NCBI GenBank assembly: GCA_934561555.1
Contig: CAKTGQ010000003.1
Coordinates: 1-64,000 of the forward strand
DNA length: 64,000 nucleotides
Direction: 5' to 3'
From: an uncultured Faecalibacterium sp.
Lineage (GTDB): Bacteria; Bacillota; Clostridia; Oscillospirales; Ruminococcaceae
Shown: one piece after another, positions 34,990 to 43,515 of the stretch
How the letters are laid out: the number at the start of each line of letters is the position of its first letter
Numbering within the stretch: position 1 is the stretch's first letter
Position numbers and translations under genes: made by a program
Notes under the pieces: generated by a model
Seen by the model: the letters and a program-made list of their open reading frames with translations, nothing else
What the model was told of the DNA's origin: nothing
Databases searched by the model: none

Positions 34990-35850
34990 TTATACGTCCA
35001 GCACCAGCTCTTTATCAAAGAACGCGATGCCGAACGCACCGGGGCCGGTGTGTGTGCCGATGACGCAGCCGATCTGGCGCACCAGCGGTGCATCCAGATG
35101 CAGGTTGTCCTGCAAATAGGTCAGCAGCGGCTGCAGCTCCCGGGGGTTGGCGGTGTAGCCCAGCAGCGGGGTGTAGTCCGGGTGGATGCCGCCCATCTCG
35201 TCGATCTTTTTGAACAGCGCCACATACACGCCGGGCAGACCGCGTGCTTTACCGGCCAGCGCTACCTTGCCCTCCAGAACGGCGAGGATGGGCTTGATGC
35301 CCAGCATACCGCCCGCCACAGCGGCGGCAGCGGACAGTCTGCCGCCCTTGCGCAGGTACTTCAGGTCGTCCACCGCAGCCACCAGATGCAGGTGCTGCTT
35401 GGCCTTTTCCAGATCGGCAGCGATCTGGGTGATCGTTTTGCCGGCGTCCCGCAGCTGCACCGCCAGACGCACCAGCATAGACTGCCCCAGACAGACGTTC
35501 TCGGTGTTTACGAACACCACATTGTCCACATTGGCAAGGTCGGCAGCAAGTCTGGCGCACTGACCGGTGCCGGACAGCGCATCGGACAAAAAGATGCCCA
35601 GCACCTCGTCCCCGGCGGCAGCGGCGTCCAGATACAGCCGCTCGAACTGCTCCGGGCTGGGCTGGCTGGTGGTGGGCAGCTTGCGGCAGGCTGCCAGATG
35701 GGTATAGTATTCGCTGGGGGTCATGTCGATGCCGTCCCGCAGGACGGTGCCGTCCTCCAGCGTCACGTTCAAGGGGATCACGGTCACGCCCAGCTGCTGC
35801 GCCTCGGCGGGCAGGATGTCGCACGCGGAATCGGTGAGGATACGGATCAT
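34990..35850 (-). CDS. DegV-family fatty-acid-binding protein
   Basis: The 286-residue protein starts M-I-R-I-L-T-D-S-A-C-D-I, the DegV signature, and contains T-T-S-Q-P-S-P and the L-S-D-A-L-S-G-T block that binds the fatty-acid head group. In Firmicutes DegV/FakB proteins present exogenous fatty acids to the kinase FakA; no fakA is in the window. The start at 35850 follows GGAGG. It is monocistronic with a strong promoter. Confidence 0.93.
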   Translation of the reverse strand: MIRILTDSACDILPAEAQQLGVTVIPLNVTLEDGTVLRDGIDMTPSEYYTHLAACRKLPTTSQPSPEQFERLYLDAAAAGDEVLGIFLSDALSGTGQCARLAADLANVDNVVFVNTENVCLGQSMLVRLAVQLRDAGKTITQIAADLEKAKQHLHLVAAVDDLKYLRKGGRLSAAAAVAGGMLGIKPILAVLEGKVALAGKARGLPGVYVALFKKIDEMGGIHPDYTPLLGYTANPRELQPLLTYLQDNLHLDAPLVRQIGCVIGTHTGPGAFGIAFFDKELVLDV

Positions 35851-35917
35851 AATAATACCTCCGGTCTACCGGTAAAATACAGTATACGCAACGTTTTCAT
35901 TAAAAAGGTTGGAAATT

Positions 35918-35947
35918 ATTATACCACCATTTAGGGCGATGTGTCAA
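35918..35947 (-). promoter_or_regulatory. Promoter of the degV gene
   Basis: On the minus strand TTGACA (35947-35942) and TATAAT (35923-35918), both consensus, with an 18-bp spacer. The leader contains ACCGGT/ACCGG self-complementarity next to the ribosome site. Confidence 0.82.
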
Positions 35948-35985
35948 TATTTTGCATAAATTTGCCGCGACAGAACGCCGAAACC

Positions 35986-36015
35986 TTGCGCACCCGGCGG
36001 CAGATATGGTACTAT
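35986..36015 (+). promoter_or_regulatory. Promoter of the CPBP-tadA operon
   Basis: TTGCGC (35986-35991) and TACTAT (36010-36015) with an 18-bp spacer. Confidence 0.55.
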
Positions 36016-36050
36016 AACCGGGAACGAACCACAGCAGGAGGAGACCGACC

Positions 36051-36440
36051 ATGCACAAGCTGAACCCCCGCACCGCAGCACTGCTTTCGGCCTTTGGCTG
36101 GGCGGTGGGGTATCTGTTGGCGGGCAAGGCGCTGGCGGTGCTGCTGCCCGTGCCGCCCGGCGGCGCGGCGCGGTTTTTCCGGGTCTGCCTGCTGGCCCCG
36201 CTGGTGGAGGAAGGGGTGTTCCGGGGCGCGGTGCAGCGCCGGGCGCAGCCGCTGGGCAGGGGACAGGCTATTTTTTTGCAGGCGGTGCTGTTCGCCTTGC
36301 AGCACGGCAGCGCTGCCGCCATGGCCTATGCGCTGGTGTGCGGGCTGGGGCTTGGATGGCTTGCCGACCGCACCGGGCATCTCTGGCCGGGGATGCTGCT
36401 GCACAGCGCAAATAACCTGCTGGTGCTGGCGATGGGATGA
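36051..36440 (+). CDS. Small CPBP intramembrane protease-like protein
   Basis: A 129-residue membrane protein holding little more than the CPBP (Abi) core. The three motifs are present: E-E-G-V-F-R-G (about 49-55), F-A-L-Q-H-G and H-S-A-N-N. CPBP proteins are glutamate/histidine metallo-type intramembrane proteases; bacterial members are linked to bacteriocin immunity and peptide processing, with few substrates known. Most family proteins are 200-300 residues, so this is a minimal version. tadA begins 13 nt later. Confidence 0.82.
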   Translation: MHKLNPRTAALLSAFGWAVGYLLAGKALAVLLPVPPGGAARFFRVCLLAPLVEEGVFRGAVQRRAQPLGRGQAIFLQAVLFALQHGSAAAMAYALVCGLGLGWLADRTGHLWPGMLLHSANNLLVLAMG

Positions 36441-36453
36441 GAGGATGGGATAG

Positions 36454-36954
36454 ATGACCGATTTTGAACTGATGGGTCTTGCGCTGGAAGAGGCCGCCAA
36501 AGCCGCCGCCTTGGGCGAGGTGCCGGTGGGCGCTGTGGTGGCGCGGCACGGCGAGGTGGTAGCCACGGCGCACAACACCCGGGAGACCGAGAAAAACGCC
36601 TTGCACCACGCGGAGCTGCTGGCCATTGATGCCGCCTGCAAGGCGCTGGGCGGCTGGCGGCTGTGGGAGTGCGAGCTGTTCGTCACCTTAGAGCCCTGCC
36701 CCATGTGCGCGGGCGGCATCATCAACAGCCGTCTGCGCCGGGTGGTGTACGGCGCTGCCGACACCAAAGCCGGATGCTGCGGCTCTGTGACCGACCTGTT
36801 TGCGCTGCCCTTCAACCACCATCCGGTGGTGGAAAAGGGGCTGCGGGAGGCCGAGGCGCAGCAACTTTTGCAGGCGTTTTTTGCTTCCCTGCGGGAAAAG
36901 CGGGCGGGCAGACCCCGCTGGAAGCCCCCGGTGCCCGAAAACAGGGGAAAATAA
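36454..36954 (+). CDS. tadA: tRNA adenosine(34) deaminase
   Basis: Converts A34 to inosine in tRNA-Arg(ACG). The 166-residue product has the zinc and catalytic residues in place: His52 and Glu54 in H-H-A-E, Cys82 and Cys85 in P-C-P-M-C. The R-R-V-V-Y-G-A-A-D-x-K block supports TadA over other cytidine/adenosine deaminases. The C-terminus is basic. GGATGGGATAG precedes the ATG. A terminator follows. Confidence 0.94.
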   Translation: MTDFELMGLALEEAAKAAALGEVPVGAVVARHGEVVATAHNTRETEKNALHHAELLAIDAACKALGGWRLWECELFVTLEPCPMCAGGIINSRLRRVVYGAADTKAGCCGSVTDLFALPFNHHPVVEKGLREAEAQQLLQAFFASLREKRAGRPRWKPPVPENRGK

Positions 36955-36963
36955 GGAAAAATA

Positions 36964-37004
36964 GTGGGAACTGCGTAAAAAAATGCAGTTCCCACTTTCT
37001 TTTT
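36964..37004 (+). terminator. Intrinsic terminator after tadA
   Basis: GTGGGAACTGC (36964-36974) and its perfect complement (36985-36995) with a 10-nt A-rich loop, then TTTCTTTTT. The following 190 nt up to the SDR gene hold no recognisable gene and no convincing promoter pair. Confidence 0.92.
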
Positions 37005-37194
37005 GGGCTGGATTGTGGTATATTATTCAATGGAATCTTGTCGAAACCCATCATAAGCACAGGCAGGCACGCCAAAGCACCGGACCTTTGCCGGACACAT
37101 GAACGGAACGCTGCACTGTCTGGGGATGGGAACAGGGTTTTTCCGGTTCGGGCACTGCGCCCAGCCGAGAATACCGAACAGGAGGGATACACTC

Positions 37195-38202
37195 TTGTAC
37201 GAGGACGAGTTTGAACTGACCTTTCAGGTGCCGGAGGAAGAGAGCGCACCGGAGCCCCTTGCCGCACCGGCTGCAAAACCGGCTGCACCGGTGGAGCCGG
37301 TGGTGGACGAGCCGACCCGCATCATGACGCTGGAAAAACCGGCAGCGCCTGCGGTGGACGAGCCCACCCGGGTGATCGCGCTGGAAAAGCCCGCAGAGCC
37401 GCAGCCGCCTGCGCCGAAGCCGCCCGAAGAGCCTGTGCCGGAGCCCGTAAAAGAACAGCCTGCCCCTGCCGCACCCGCTGCGGTGCGCCGGGTGCTGATC
37501 TCCGGCGGCGACCGGGGCATCGGCGCTGCCGCTGCCCGCGCCTTTGCGGCAGCAGGGTATCAGGTGGCAGTGCTCTACCACCAGAACGCCGCCGCAGCCG
37601 CTGCGCTGGAGCAGCAGCTGCCCGGGTGCATCGCCATCCAGTGCGATGTAGCCAGCCGCGCCAGCTGTGAGTTGGCGTTCCATGCAGTGGAGCAGGCCAT
37701 GGGCAGGGTGGATGTGCTGGTGTGCAACGCCGGTATCGCGCAGCAGAAGCTGTTTACCGACATCACCCCGGAGGAGTGGCAGCGGATGCTGGACGTGAAC
37801 CTGAGCGGCGCGTTCCACCTGTGCCAGCTGGCGCTGCCCGGCATGATCCGCCGCAAGCAGGGCCGCATTTTGACTGTGAGCAGTATGTGGGGCCAGACCG
37901 GCGGCAGCTGCGAGGTGCACTATTCCGCCGCGAAAGCCGGGCTCATCGGCCTGACCAAGGCACTGGCCAAGGAAGAAGGCCCCAGCGGCATTACGGTGAA
38001 CTGCGTAGCGCCGGGGGTCATTGAGACCGATATGATGGCGGCCTTTACCGCCGAGGACAAGGCGGCGCTGGCCGAGGAGACCCCTGTGGGGCGGCTGGGC
38101 ACCCCGGAAGAAGTTGCAAAGCTGCTGGTCTTTTTGGCCGGCGAGGATGCCGGATACATCACCGGACAGGTGTTCGGGGTGAACGGCGGCCTTGTGATCT
38201 GA
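37195..38202 (+). CDS. SDR oxidoreductase (FabG-like) with repeat-bearing N-terminal tail
   Basis: NAD(P)-dependent reductase of 335 residues. The TTG at 37195 is chosen because AGGAGGG ends 8 nt upstream. Residues of about 1-97 are a proline/alanine/glutamate-rich tail with two near-identical units, V-D-E-P-T-R-I-M-T-L-E-K-P (37-49) and V-D-E-P-T-R-V-I-A-L-E-K-P (54-66). The Rossmann core follows: G-G-D-R-G-I-G (104-110), N-A-G-I, catalytic Y-S-A-A-K, and the G-G-L-V-I end typical of FabG. Usual FabG is about 245 residues, so the tail is an addition. rpoD follows after 51 nt. Confidence 0.8.
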   Translation: MYEDEFELTFQVPEEESAPEPLAAPAAKPAAPVEPVVDEPTRIMTLEKPAAPAVDEPTRVIALEKPAEPQPPAPKPPEEPVPEPVKEQPAPAAPAAVRRVLISGGDRGIGAAAARAFAAAGYQVAVLYHQNAAAAAALEQQLPGCIAIQCDVASRASCELAFHAVEQAMGRVDVLVCNAGIAQQKLFTDITPEEWQRMLDVNLSGAFHLCQLALPGMIRRKQGRILTVSSMWGQTGGSCEVHYSAAKAGLIGLTKALAKEEGPSGITVNCVAPGVIETDMMAAFTAEDKAALAEETPVGRLGTPEEVAKLLVFLAGEDAGYITGQVFGVNGGLVI

Positions 38203-38253
38203 TGCACAGGGCGATATTACAGAATTTTCCCCGGAGTGGGAAGGAGAGAAAAA

Positions 38254-39627
38254 ATGGGCATGACTTTGAAGGAACTGTTGACTAAGGGCGAGGGCACCCT
38301 CTCTGCACAGGAGGCCAAGGCGCTGGCGGCACAATGCCGCATGGATGTAGATACCCTCTACACCCTGCTGGAAGAGCGCGGCATCAAGATCCTGGAGGAA
38401 GAGAACGAGCCGAGTCTGGACGTGGACAGCATCATTGCTGAGGTGGAGAGCGCCGAGAACAACAACGATGACATGGGCCTTGCCGATGAGAACGAAGAGG
38501 ATGCCGAGGAGAACCCGGCAGACCTGAAGGCTGCCATGGACGAACTGCTGGACGACCCGGTGAAGAACTACCTCAAGCAGATCGGTCAGATCCCGCTGTT
38601 GAGCGCTGAGCAGGAGGTGGAGCTGAGCCGCCGTATTCATGCCGGTGCCGAGGCTGCGCATATTTTGCAGGCAGACCGCCAGAAGTATGGCGCACCGGAA
38701 TACATCAAGAAGAACAGCGCCCGCTTCTCTTTTGAAGAGGACGAGAACAGCCGCAGCTACACCGAGGATCTGGACGAGGACGGCGAAAAGTCCGTCGAGG
38801 ATGCCGAGGAAAAGGCAGACGAGGAAAAGGCCATGGAAGCCGTGGAGAACGGCCCCCTGAGCGAGGAGCGTCGTCAGGAGCTGCTCAAGACCCGCCGCGA
38901 CGGCCTGAACGCCCGCCGCAGCCTGAGCGAAGCAAACCTGCGTCTGGTGGTGTCCATCGCCAAGAAGCATGTCGGCCATAATCTGGCCTTCCTTGACCTC
39001 ATTCAGGAGGGCAACATCGGCCTCATCAAGGCCGCCGAGAAGTTCGACTGCGACCGCGGCTTCCGCTTCTCTACCTACGCTACCTGGTGGATCCGTCAGG
39101 CTATCACCCGCGCCATCGCGGATCAGGCCCGTACCATCCGCATCCCGGTGCACATGGTGGAGACCATCAACCGTATGCGTCAGGCTACCAACCAGCTGGT
39201 GTACCAGAACGGTCACGAGCCCACCCCGGAAGAGCTGGCAAAGGCCATGGACATGAGCGTGGAGCGCGTGCGCGAGATCCAGCGCATGGCACAGGAGCCC
39301 GCAAGTCTGGAAAGCCCCGTGGGCGAGGAAGAGGATTCCTCTCTGGGCGATTTCGTCGCCGACGAGAACGCCGAGGCTCCCGGCAAGGCAGCCGACCGCG
39401 CCATGGTGGCACAGCAGATCAACTTGGCGCTCAAGAGCCTGACCCCCCGCGAGGAAAAGGTCATCCGGCTGCGCTTTGGTCTGGACGACGGCCGTCCCCG
39501 CACGCTGGAAGAGGTCGGCCGCGACTTCGGCGTCACCCGCGAGCGTGTGCGCCAGATCGAAGCCAAGGCCATCCGCAAGCTGCACAGCCGCAAGTGCCTG
39601 ACCCTGCTCAACGGCCTGATCGAGTAA
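38254..39627 (+). CDS. rpoD: Primary sigma factor RpoD (SigA)
   Basis: Directs RNA polymerase to housekeeping promoters. The 457-residue product has region 1.2 ([13 protein letters not shown]), an acidic non-conserved insert (about 150-210), region 2 with [12 protein letters not shown], region 3, and the region 4 helix-turn-helix ending [13 protein letters not shown] 38254 follows AAGGAGA. The usual partner dnaG is not adjacent; instead an SDR gene precedes it. The promoters catalogued here fit this sigma. Confidence 0.97.
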   Translation: MGMTLKELLTKGEGTLSAQEAKALAAQCRMDVDTLYTLLEERGIKILEEENEPSLDVDSIIAEVESAENNNDDMGLADENEEDAEENPADLKAAMDELLDDPVKNYLKQIGQIPLLSAEQEVELSRRIHAGAEAAHILQADRQKYGAPEYIKKNSARFSFEEDENSRSYTEDLDEDGEKSVEDAEEKADEEKAMEAVENGPLSEERRQELLKTRRDGLNARRSLSEANLRLVVSIAKKHVGHNLAFLDLIQEGNIGLIKAAEKFDCDRGFRFSTYATWWIRQAITRAIADQARTIRIPVHMVETINRMRQATNQLVYQNGHEPTPEELAKAMDMSVERVREIQRMAQEPASLESPVGEEEDSSLGDFVADENAEAPGKAADRAMVAQQINLALKSLTPREEKVIRLRFGLDDGRPRTLEEVGRDFGVTRERVRQIEAKAIRKLHSRKCLTLLNGLIE

Positions 39628-39639
39628 TACTAAAAAATA

Positions 39640-39680
39640 GAGACACCGGAGCGTCTGTGGACGCTCCGGTGTCTCTGCTT
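39640..39680. terminator. Bidirectional 36-nt hairpin between rpoD and mazF
   Basis: GAGACACCGGAGCGTC (39640-39655), loop TGTG, perfect complement to 39675. An A-run precedes it (39633-39637), giving a T-tract for the minus strand, so it can end both converging genes. The inner stem ACCGGAGCGTC is identical to that of R1 copy 2. Confidence 0.88.
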
Positions 39681-39693
39681 TATAAATAAATCT

Positions 39694-40044
39694 TTAGTAC
39701 GAGCTCAGCCCGAGGCTGACGTCCAAGGCCTGATCCACCCGCTTCTGGTCGGCGGCGGTGATCTGCCCGGCGCGCTCCCGCAGGCGGTGCTTATCCAGCG
39801 TGCGGATCTGCTCCAGCAGCACGACGCTGTCCTTGGCAAGGCCGGTGTCTGCCGCCCGGATGTTGATGTGGGTGGGCAGGCGAGTCTTGTCCAGCCGGGA
39901 TGTAATGGCCGCTGCGATCACCGTGGGGCTGTGCCGGTTGCCGATCTCGTTCTGTACGATCAGCACCGGGCGCACACCGCCCTGCTCCGAGCCCACCACC
40001 GGCGAAAGATCGGCGTAGAAAACTTCTCCTCTGTGTACCTCCAT
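39694..40044 (-). CDS. mazF: MazF/NdoA-type endoribonuclease toxin
   Basis: Cleaves mRNA at short sequence motifs when free of antitoxin. The 116-residue protein has the family N-terminus R-G-E-V-F-Y-A-D-L-S-P, the G-S-E-Q-G-G-V-R-P block with the catalytic arginine, and A-A-I-T-S; it appears intact. ATG 40044 follows GGAGGGAGA, while longer frames have no family similarity. No mazE-like gene is seen in the 140 nt upstream; acpS lies beyond. In Bacillus the ndoA region also carries acpS and alr. Confidence 0.92.
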   Translation of the reverse strand: MEVHRGEVFYADLSPVVGSEQGGVRPVLIVQNEIGNRHSPTVIAAAITSRLDKTRLPTHINIRAADTGLAKDSVVLLEQIRTLDKHRLRERAGQITAADQKRVDQALDVSLGLSSY

Positions 40045-40184
40045 GGAATCTCCCTCCTGTTTGTCTGGAGGATGTGCCCCGCTATGTGATGCGTCCGGCG
40101 CATCCTGTCTGCTCTCAGTATGCGCAGACCGGGTGCGGCTTATGCAGTGCGGGGGCGATATTCCATTGTATGCACAAGGGGTGG

Positions 40185-40592
40185 TCAGCTTTCCTCTTCC
40201 AGCGTGCAGAAGGCCAGCGCCATGCCGCCCTCGTGGCTCAGGGAGAGCCGGGCGCGCAGCCGGTGCTGCGCCACCCATGCGGCGGTCTGCCCGCTGAAGC
40301 GGTAGGCCGGGGCACCGTTTTCCAGCCGGACGGCCTCGATTTCACACAGGGAAAAAGGCTCCCGCAGGCCGGTGCCCGCCGCCTTGAGAAAGGCTTCCTT
40401 GGCGGCAAAATCTGCGGCGGCGCTGGCAAGGCGGTGGGCGTTCAGCGGCGCGGGAGAGGCTTCGCAAAGCCCCAGTGCCGCCTGCTCGGCGGGGCCGTAC
40501 ACCCGGCGCACAAAGGCCGCTGCGTGGGCAGAGGAAAGGCTTTTTTCCAGATGGGAAAGGCTGCACAGGTCGCAGCCGATGCCGTAAAGCAT
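40185..40592 (-). CDS. acpS: Holo-[acyl-carrier-protein] synthase
   Basis: Transfers phosphopantetheine from CoA to ACP. The 135-residue product has the magnesium-site Asp8 in G-I-G-C-D and the A-A-K-E-A-F-L-K motif with its glutamate, plus L-S-L-S-H-E-G near the C-terminus. ATG 40592 follows AAAGGAG. It probably shares a transcript with mazF 140 nt downstream; that gap contains a GATGCG/CGCATC hairpin but no gene I can support. Confidence 0.93.
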   Translation of the reverse strand: MLYGIGCDLCSLSHLEKSLSSAHAAAFVRRVYGPAEQAALGLCEASPAPLNAHRLASAAADFAAKEAFLKAAGTGLREPFSLCEIEAVRLENGAPAYRFSGQTAAWVAQHRLRARLSLSHEGGMALAFCTLEEES

Positions 40593-40695
40593 ACAAAGGC
40601 TCCTTTCGCGGGCAGAATGCCGCCCGGACATCGTTCATCTTGCCGGAACAATGCTGGAAATTTTGTGCAGGATGTGCAAATCCAGCGTAATTATC

Positions 40696-40724
40696 TTGAA
40701 GTTTCGGCGCATTTCGTGTACAAT
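40696..40724 (+). promoter_or_regulatory. Promoter of ireB
   Basis: TTGAAG (40696-40701) and TACAAT (40719-40724) with a 17-bp spacer, 33 nt before the GTG start. Confidence 0.7.
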
Positions 40725-40756
40725 GGGGCTAGTTTCAACCGAAGGGGGTGTATTGC

Positions 40757-41002
40757 GTGGGAGACGCAACCGCGATTTTCTCCATCCACGATAAAAAGGA
40801 CTATGAGATCCACGAGATCGTACAACAGGTGTACGATGCTTTGAAGGAAAAAGGCTACAACCCGGTCAATCAGCTGGTGGGCTACATTTTGTCCGAAGAC
40901 CCTACCTACATTACGACCTATAAGAATGCCCGTGCCATGATCCGCAAGGTGGATCGTGACGACCTGCTGCAGGCCATGCTGCGCAGCTACCTCAACGTGT
41001 AA
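40757..41002 (+). CDS. ireB: IreB-family regulatory phosphoprotein
   Basis: Small protein (81 residues) of the IreB/DUF965 family; in Enterococcus it is a substrate of the PASTA kinase IreK and affects cephalosporin tolerance. Recognised from Y-E-I-H-E-I-V-Q-Q-V-Y-D-A-L-K-E-K-G-Y-N-P and S-E-D-P-T-Y-I-T. GTG 40757 is preferred to a GTG three codons upstream because AAGGGGG then has normal spacing. A threonine near the N-terminus is a possible phosphosite. The usual neighbours alaS and ruvX are absent. Confidence 0.9.
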   Translation: MGDATAIFSIHDKKDYEIHEIVQQVYDALKEKGYNPVNQLVGYILSEDPTYITTYKNARAMIRKVDRDDLLQAMLRSYLNV

Positions 41003-41015
41003 TACGGTCCTTTTC

Positions 41016-41049
41016 AGCCCCGCTGTCTTGCAAGACGGCGGGCTTTTTT
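41016..41049 (+). terminator. Intrinsic terminator after ireB
   Basis: Stem AGCCCCGC...GCGGGCT containing GTCTT-GC-AAGAC, followed by TTTTTT (41044-41049). Confidence 0.88.
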
Positions 41050-41064
41050 GCGTGTGAGACCATT

Positions 41065-42015
41065 TTAATCATTTTCCACCAGCGGCAGGGTGAAGATCTG
41101 GTTCACCACCACCTCGTACTCCCACGGCTCCCGCAGCTTTTTCAGCTGCTTTTCCAGCTTTTCCGCCCCGGCAAAGCAGCGGATGAGGTAGAACCAGTGC
41201 CCCTTCATCCGGCTGATGGCGCAGCCCGCGCTGCCGAACAGTTCAGTGTAGCCGTGGTACAAATCGGTCAGATAGCCCCGCAGCTCCTCCTTGGTGGCGG
41301 GCGCACCGCCCCGCGCCCTGCGGAAAAGCGCCGGGTCGGCGATGAGCCCGCGCCCCACCATGATGCCGGACAGGGCGGGGAACTCCTCTTCCAGCGCGTG
41401 GAGCTGGGCGGCGGTGGTCACATCGCCGTTGTAGCACACCGGTATGGTGCACCGGGGCAGCGCAGCCGCAAAGGCGGTGCGGTCGGCCTGCCCGCGGTAC
41501 TGCTGCCGCATCACCCGGGGGTGGATGGTCAGCTCCGAGATGGGGTAGCGGTTATAAATTTCCAGAATGGCGGCAAACTCTTCCGGCTTCTCCACACCCA
41601 GCCGGGTCTTGACCGAGACAGGCCCCTCGGCGCGGGAGAATACCCCGTCCAGAAAGGCGTCTACCTTGGCCGGGTCCCGCAGCATCCCGGAGCCCTTGCC
41701 CTTGGCGGTCACCGTTCCGGCGGGGCAGCCCAGATTCAGGTTCACCTCGGTATAGCCCAGCGCCCGCAGTTGTCCGATCATCCAAGCGGCCAGTTCGCCG
41801 TCCTTGGCCAGCAATTGCGGGATGACCGGCGCACCGGGGTTTGCCGCCGGGGCAAGCTCTGCCATCTTCTTTTTAACGAGTACCCGGTTCTCCGGCGGGG
41901 AGATAAACGGCGCATAATAGCGGTCGGCAGCGCCTTGTGCGCCGAACCATTTCTGATGGGTCTGCCGCCAGACCCGGTCTGTGAACCCCTCCATGGGGGC
42001 AGCATAATAAAGCAT
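41065..42015 (-). CDS. tRNA-dihydrouridine synthase
   Basis: FMN-dependent reductase of uridines in tRNA. The 316-residue product starts Y-Y-A-A-P-M-E-G-F-T-D, carries the catalytic Cys97 in L-N-L-G-C-P, then K-G-K-G-S-G-M-L and the flavin-binding C-Y-N-G-D-V and M-V-G-R-G. The site specificity (Dus subtype) cannot be set by eye. An extended -10 (TGC-TACAAT) lies about 35 nt upstream of the start on the minus strand. Confidence 0.92.
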   Translation of the reverse strand: MLYYAAPMEGFTDRVWRQTHQKWFGAQGAADRYYAPFISPPENRVLVKKKMAELAPAANPGAPVIPQLLAKDGELAAWMIGQLRALGYTEVNLNLGCPAGTVTAKGKGSGMLRDPAKVDAFLDGVFSRAEGPVSVKTRLGVEKPEEFAAILEIYNRYPISELTIHPRVMRQQYRGQADRTAFAAALPRCTIPVCYNGDVTTAAQLHALEEEFPALSGIMVGRGLIADPALFRRARGGAPATKEELRGYLTDLYHGYTELFGSAGCAISRMKGHWFYLIRCFAGAEKLEKQLKKLREPWEYEVVVNQIFTLPLVEND

Positions 42016-42100
42016 GGGCGTTTCTCCAAACGTTTTTGTTACCGGTATTGTAGCATAAAATTGCGTGAGGGGAAAGAGGAGGAATTACCCCGTAAGCGTC

Positions 42101-42255
42101 CTCGCCCTCTCCGTCACGGCTTGCGCCGTGCCACCTCTCCCAAAGGGAGAGGCTCTGGCGTAACCGCAAACTCTGCACTTTAGCCGGAAACTTTCCCGCC
42201 ATGCCAAGGGCTCTCCCTTTGGGAGAGCTGGCGCGTAAGCGCCTGAGAGGGCGAG
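42101..42255. repeat. R2 palindromic repeat, copy b
   Basis: A 155-bp element with perfect 11-bp ends CTCGCCCTCTC (42101-42111) and GAGAGGGCGAG (42245-42255). Internal hairpins: CACGGC-TTGC-GCCGTG, CCTCTCCC-AAA-GGGAGAGG, GCTCTCCC-TTT-GGGAGAGC and GGCGC-GTAA-GCGCC. Layout is the same as copy a, with a longer centre. No reading frame. Confidence 0.75.
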
Positions 42256-42265
42256 CCCGCTACCC

Positions 42266-42282
42266 GACGCGCATTCAAATCG
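42266..42282 (+). repeat. R1 right-end fragment next to R2 copy b
   Basis: GACGCGCATTCAAATCG matches the last bases of the R1 right arm. As at 18212-18544, an R1 sequence lies just beyond an R2 element in the same relative order. Confidence 0.45.
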
Positions 42283-42294
42283 TTTGTCCCCAAA

Positions 42295-42329
42295 CAAAAA
42301 CTCCCGCCCTGCGGGGTGCAGAGCGGGAG
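42295..42329 (-). terminator. Intrinsic terminator of cysK
   Basis: On the minus strand CTCCCGC-TCTGC pairs with GCAGG-GCGGGAG, followed by TTTTTG. Confidence 0.9.
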
Positions 42330-42346
42330 AGGAGAGTTTTTGGAGA

Positions 42347-43279
42347 TTATTCAGCAAACAGCGGGGTGGACAGGTAACGGTCACCGGTATCGGGCAGCAG
42401 AACAACGATGTTCTTGCCTGCGTTCTCCGGGCGCTTTGCCAGCTGGATGGCAGCCCAGACGGCAGCGCCGGAGGAGATACCCACCAGCACGCCCTCCTTG
42501 TGACCGATCAGACGACCAGTGGCAAAGGCGTCATCGTTCTCCACGGTGATGATCTCGTCATAGACGGTGGTATCCAGCACATCCGGCACAAAGCCTGCGC
42601 CGATGCCCTGAATTTTATGCGCACCGGCAGTACCCTTGCTCAGCACAGGGGAGGAAGCGGGCTCAACAGCCACCACCTTGACGGCGGGGTTCTTGCTCTT
42701 GAGGTACTTGCCAACACCGGTCACGGTGCCGCCGGTGCCAACGCCTGCCACAAAGATATCCACCTTGCCGTCGGTATCCTCCCAAATCTCGGGGCCGGTG
42801 GTCTCGATGTGCGCCTGCGGGTTGGCGGGGTTCACGAACTGGCCGGGGATGAAGGAATTGGGAATCTCCTTTGCCAGCTCATCGGCCTTGGCAATGGCAC
42901 CCTTCATGCCCTTGGCACCCTCGCTGAGCACCAGCTCGGCACCGTAAGCCTTCATCAGCTGGCGGCGCTCCACGCTCATGGTCTCGGGCATCACGATGAT
43001 GATGCGGTAGCCCTTGGCAGCTGCCACAGCAGCCAGACCGATGCCGGTGTTGCCGGAGGTGGGCTCGATGATGACAGAGCCTTCCTTCAGCAGACCCTTG
43101 GCCTCGGCATCGTCGATCATCTTTTTCGCAATGCGGTCTTTCACGGAACCGGCGGGGTTGAAGTACTCCAGCTTGGCAATAACGTGGGCGGGCAGCTGCT
43201 CTTCCTTTTCAATATGGCTGAGCTCCAGCAGCGGGGTGTGACCGATCAACTGATCTGCGGCGGTATAGATCTTGCTCAT
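42347..43279 (-). CDS. cysK: Cysteine synthase A (O-acetylserine sulfhydrylase)
   Basis: PLP enzyme making cysteine from O-acetylserine and sulfide. The 310-residue product has the cofactor lysine Lys47 in N-P-A-G-S-V-K-D-R, the T-S-G-N-T-G-I substrate loop, and [10 protein letters not shown] for the PLP phosphate. ATG 43279 is chosen to match the family N-terminus ([15 protein letters not shown]) and follows AGAGGG. It is divergent from an Rrf2-type regulator. In Bacillus, CysK also acts as signalling partner of CymR. Confidence 0.96.
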   Translation of the reverse strand: MSKIYTAADQLIGHTPLLELSHIEKEEQLPAHVIAKLEYFNPAGSVKDRIAKKMIDDAEAKGLLKEGSVIIEPTSGNTGIGLAAVAAAKGYRIIIVMPETMSVERRQLMKAYGAELVLSEGAKGMKGAIAKADELAKEIPNSFIPGQFVNPANPQAHIETTGPEIWEDTDGKVDIFVAGVGTGGTVTGVGKYLKSKNPAVKVVAVEPASSPVLSKGTAGAHKIQGIGAGFVPDVLDTTVYDEIITVENDDAFATGRLIGHKEGVLVGISSGAAVWAAIQLAKRPENAGKNIVVLLPDTGDRYLSTPLFAE

Positions 43280-43396
43280 AATACTTGTCCCTCTTTCTGA
43301 TATCATTACGGGGTGTGTAGCCCTGTTTTGTGCCGGTGTGCCCGGCTGTGATTCCCTCTAAACCTTTCAACCAACATTGTTTGTGGGTTTGATGGC

Positions 43397-43425
43397 ATTA
43401 TAGCCCTGTTTCCCCTGCTTGTCAA
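43397..43425 (-). promoter_or_regulatory. cysK promoter
   Basis: On the minus strand TTGACA (43425-43420) and TATAAT (43402-43397), both consensus, spacer 17 bp. The leader of roughly 110 nt contains a GCCGG-GCACA-CCGGC hairpin. Confidence 0.85.
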
Positions 43426-43448
43426 GGGTTTTTTTGAAAAAAGTGGGA

Positions 43449-43483
43449 TTGAAAAGTGACTTACCCTGTTGTATAATGGGTTA
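43449..43483 (+). promoter_or_regulatory. Promoter of the Rrf2 gene with overlapping dyad
   Basis: TTGAAA (43449-43454) and TATAAT (43472-43477), spacer 17 bp. TTACCC (43461-43466) and GGGTTA (43478-43483) form an inverted repeat (5 of 6 pairs) that straddles the -10, as expected for an autorepressor site. Confidence 0.7.
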
Positions 43484-43515
43484 TGATAAAAATTGACCGG
43501 AAGGAAGTACGGATT

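Noticed and set aside
40045..40184. mazE antitoxin gene in the acpS-mazF gap
   Set aside because: Only tiny minus-strand frames are present; one that runs into mazF out of frame lacks a ribosome site and AbrB-like residues.
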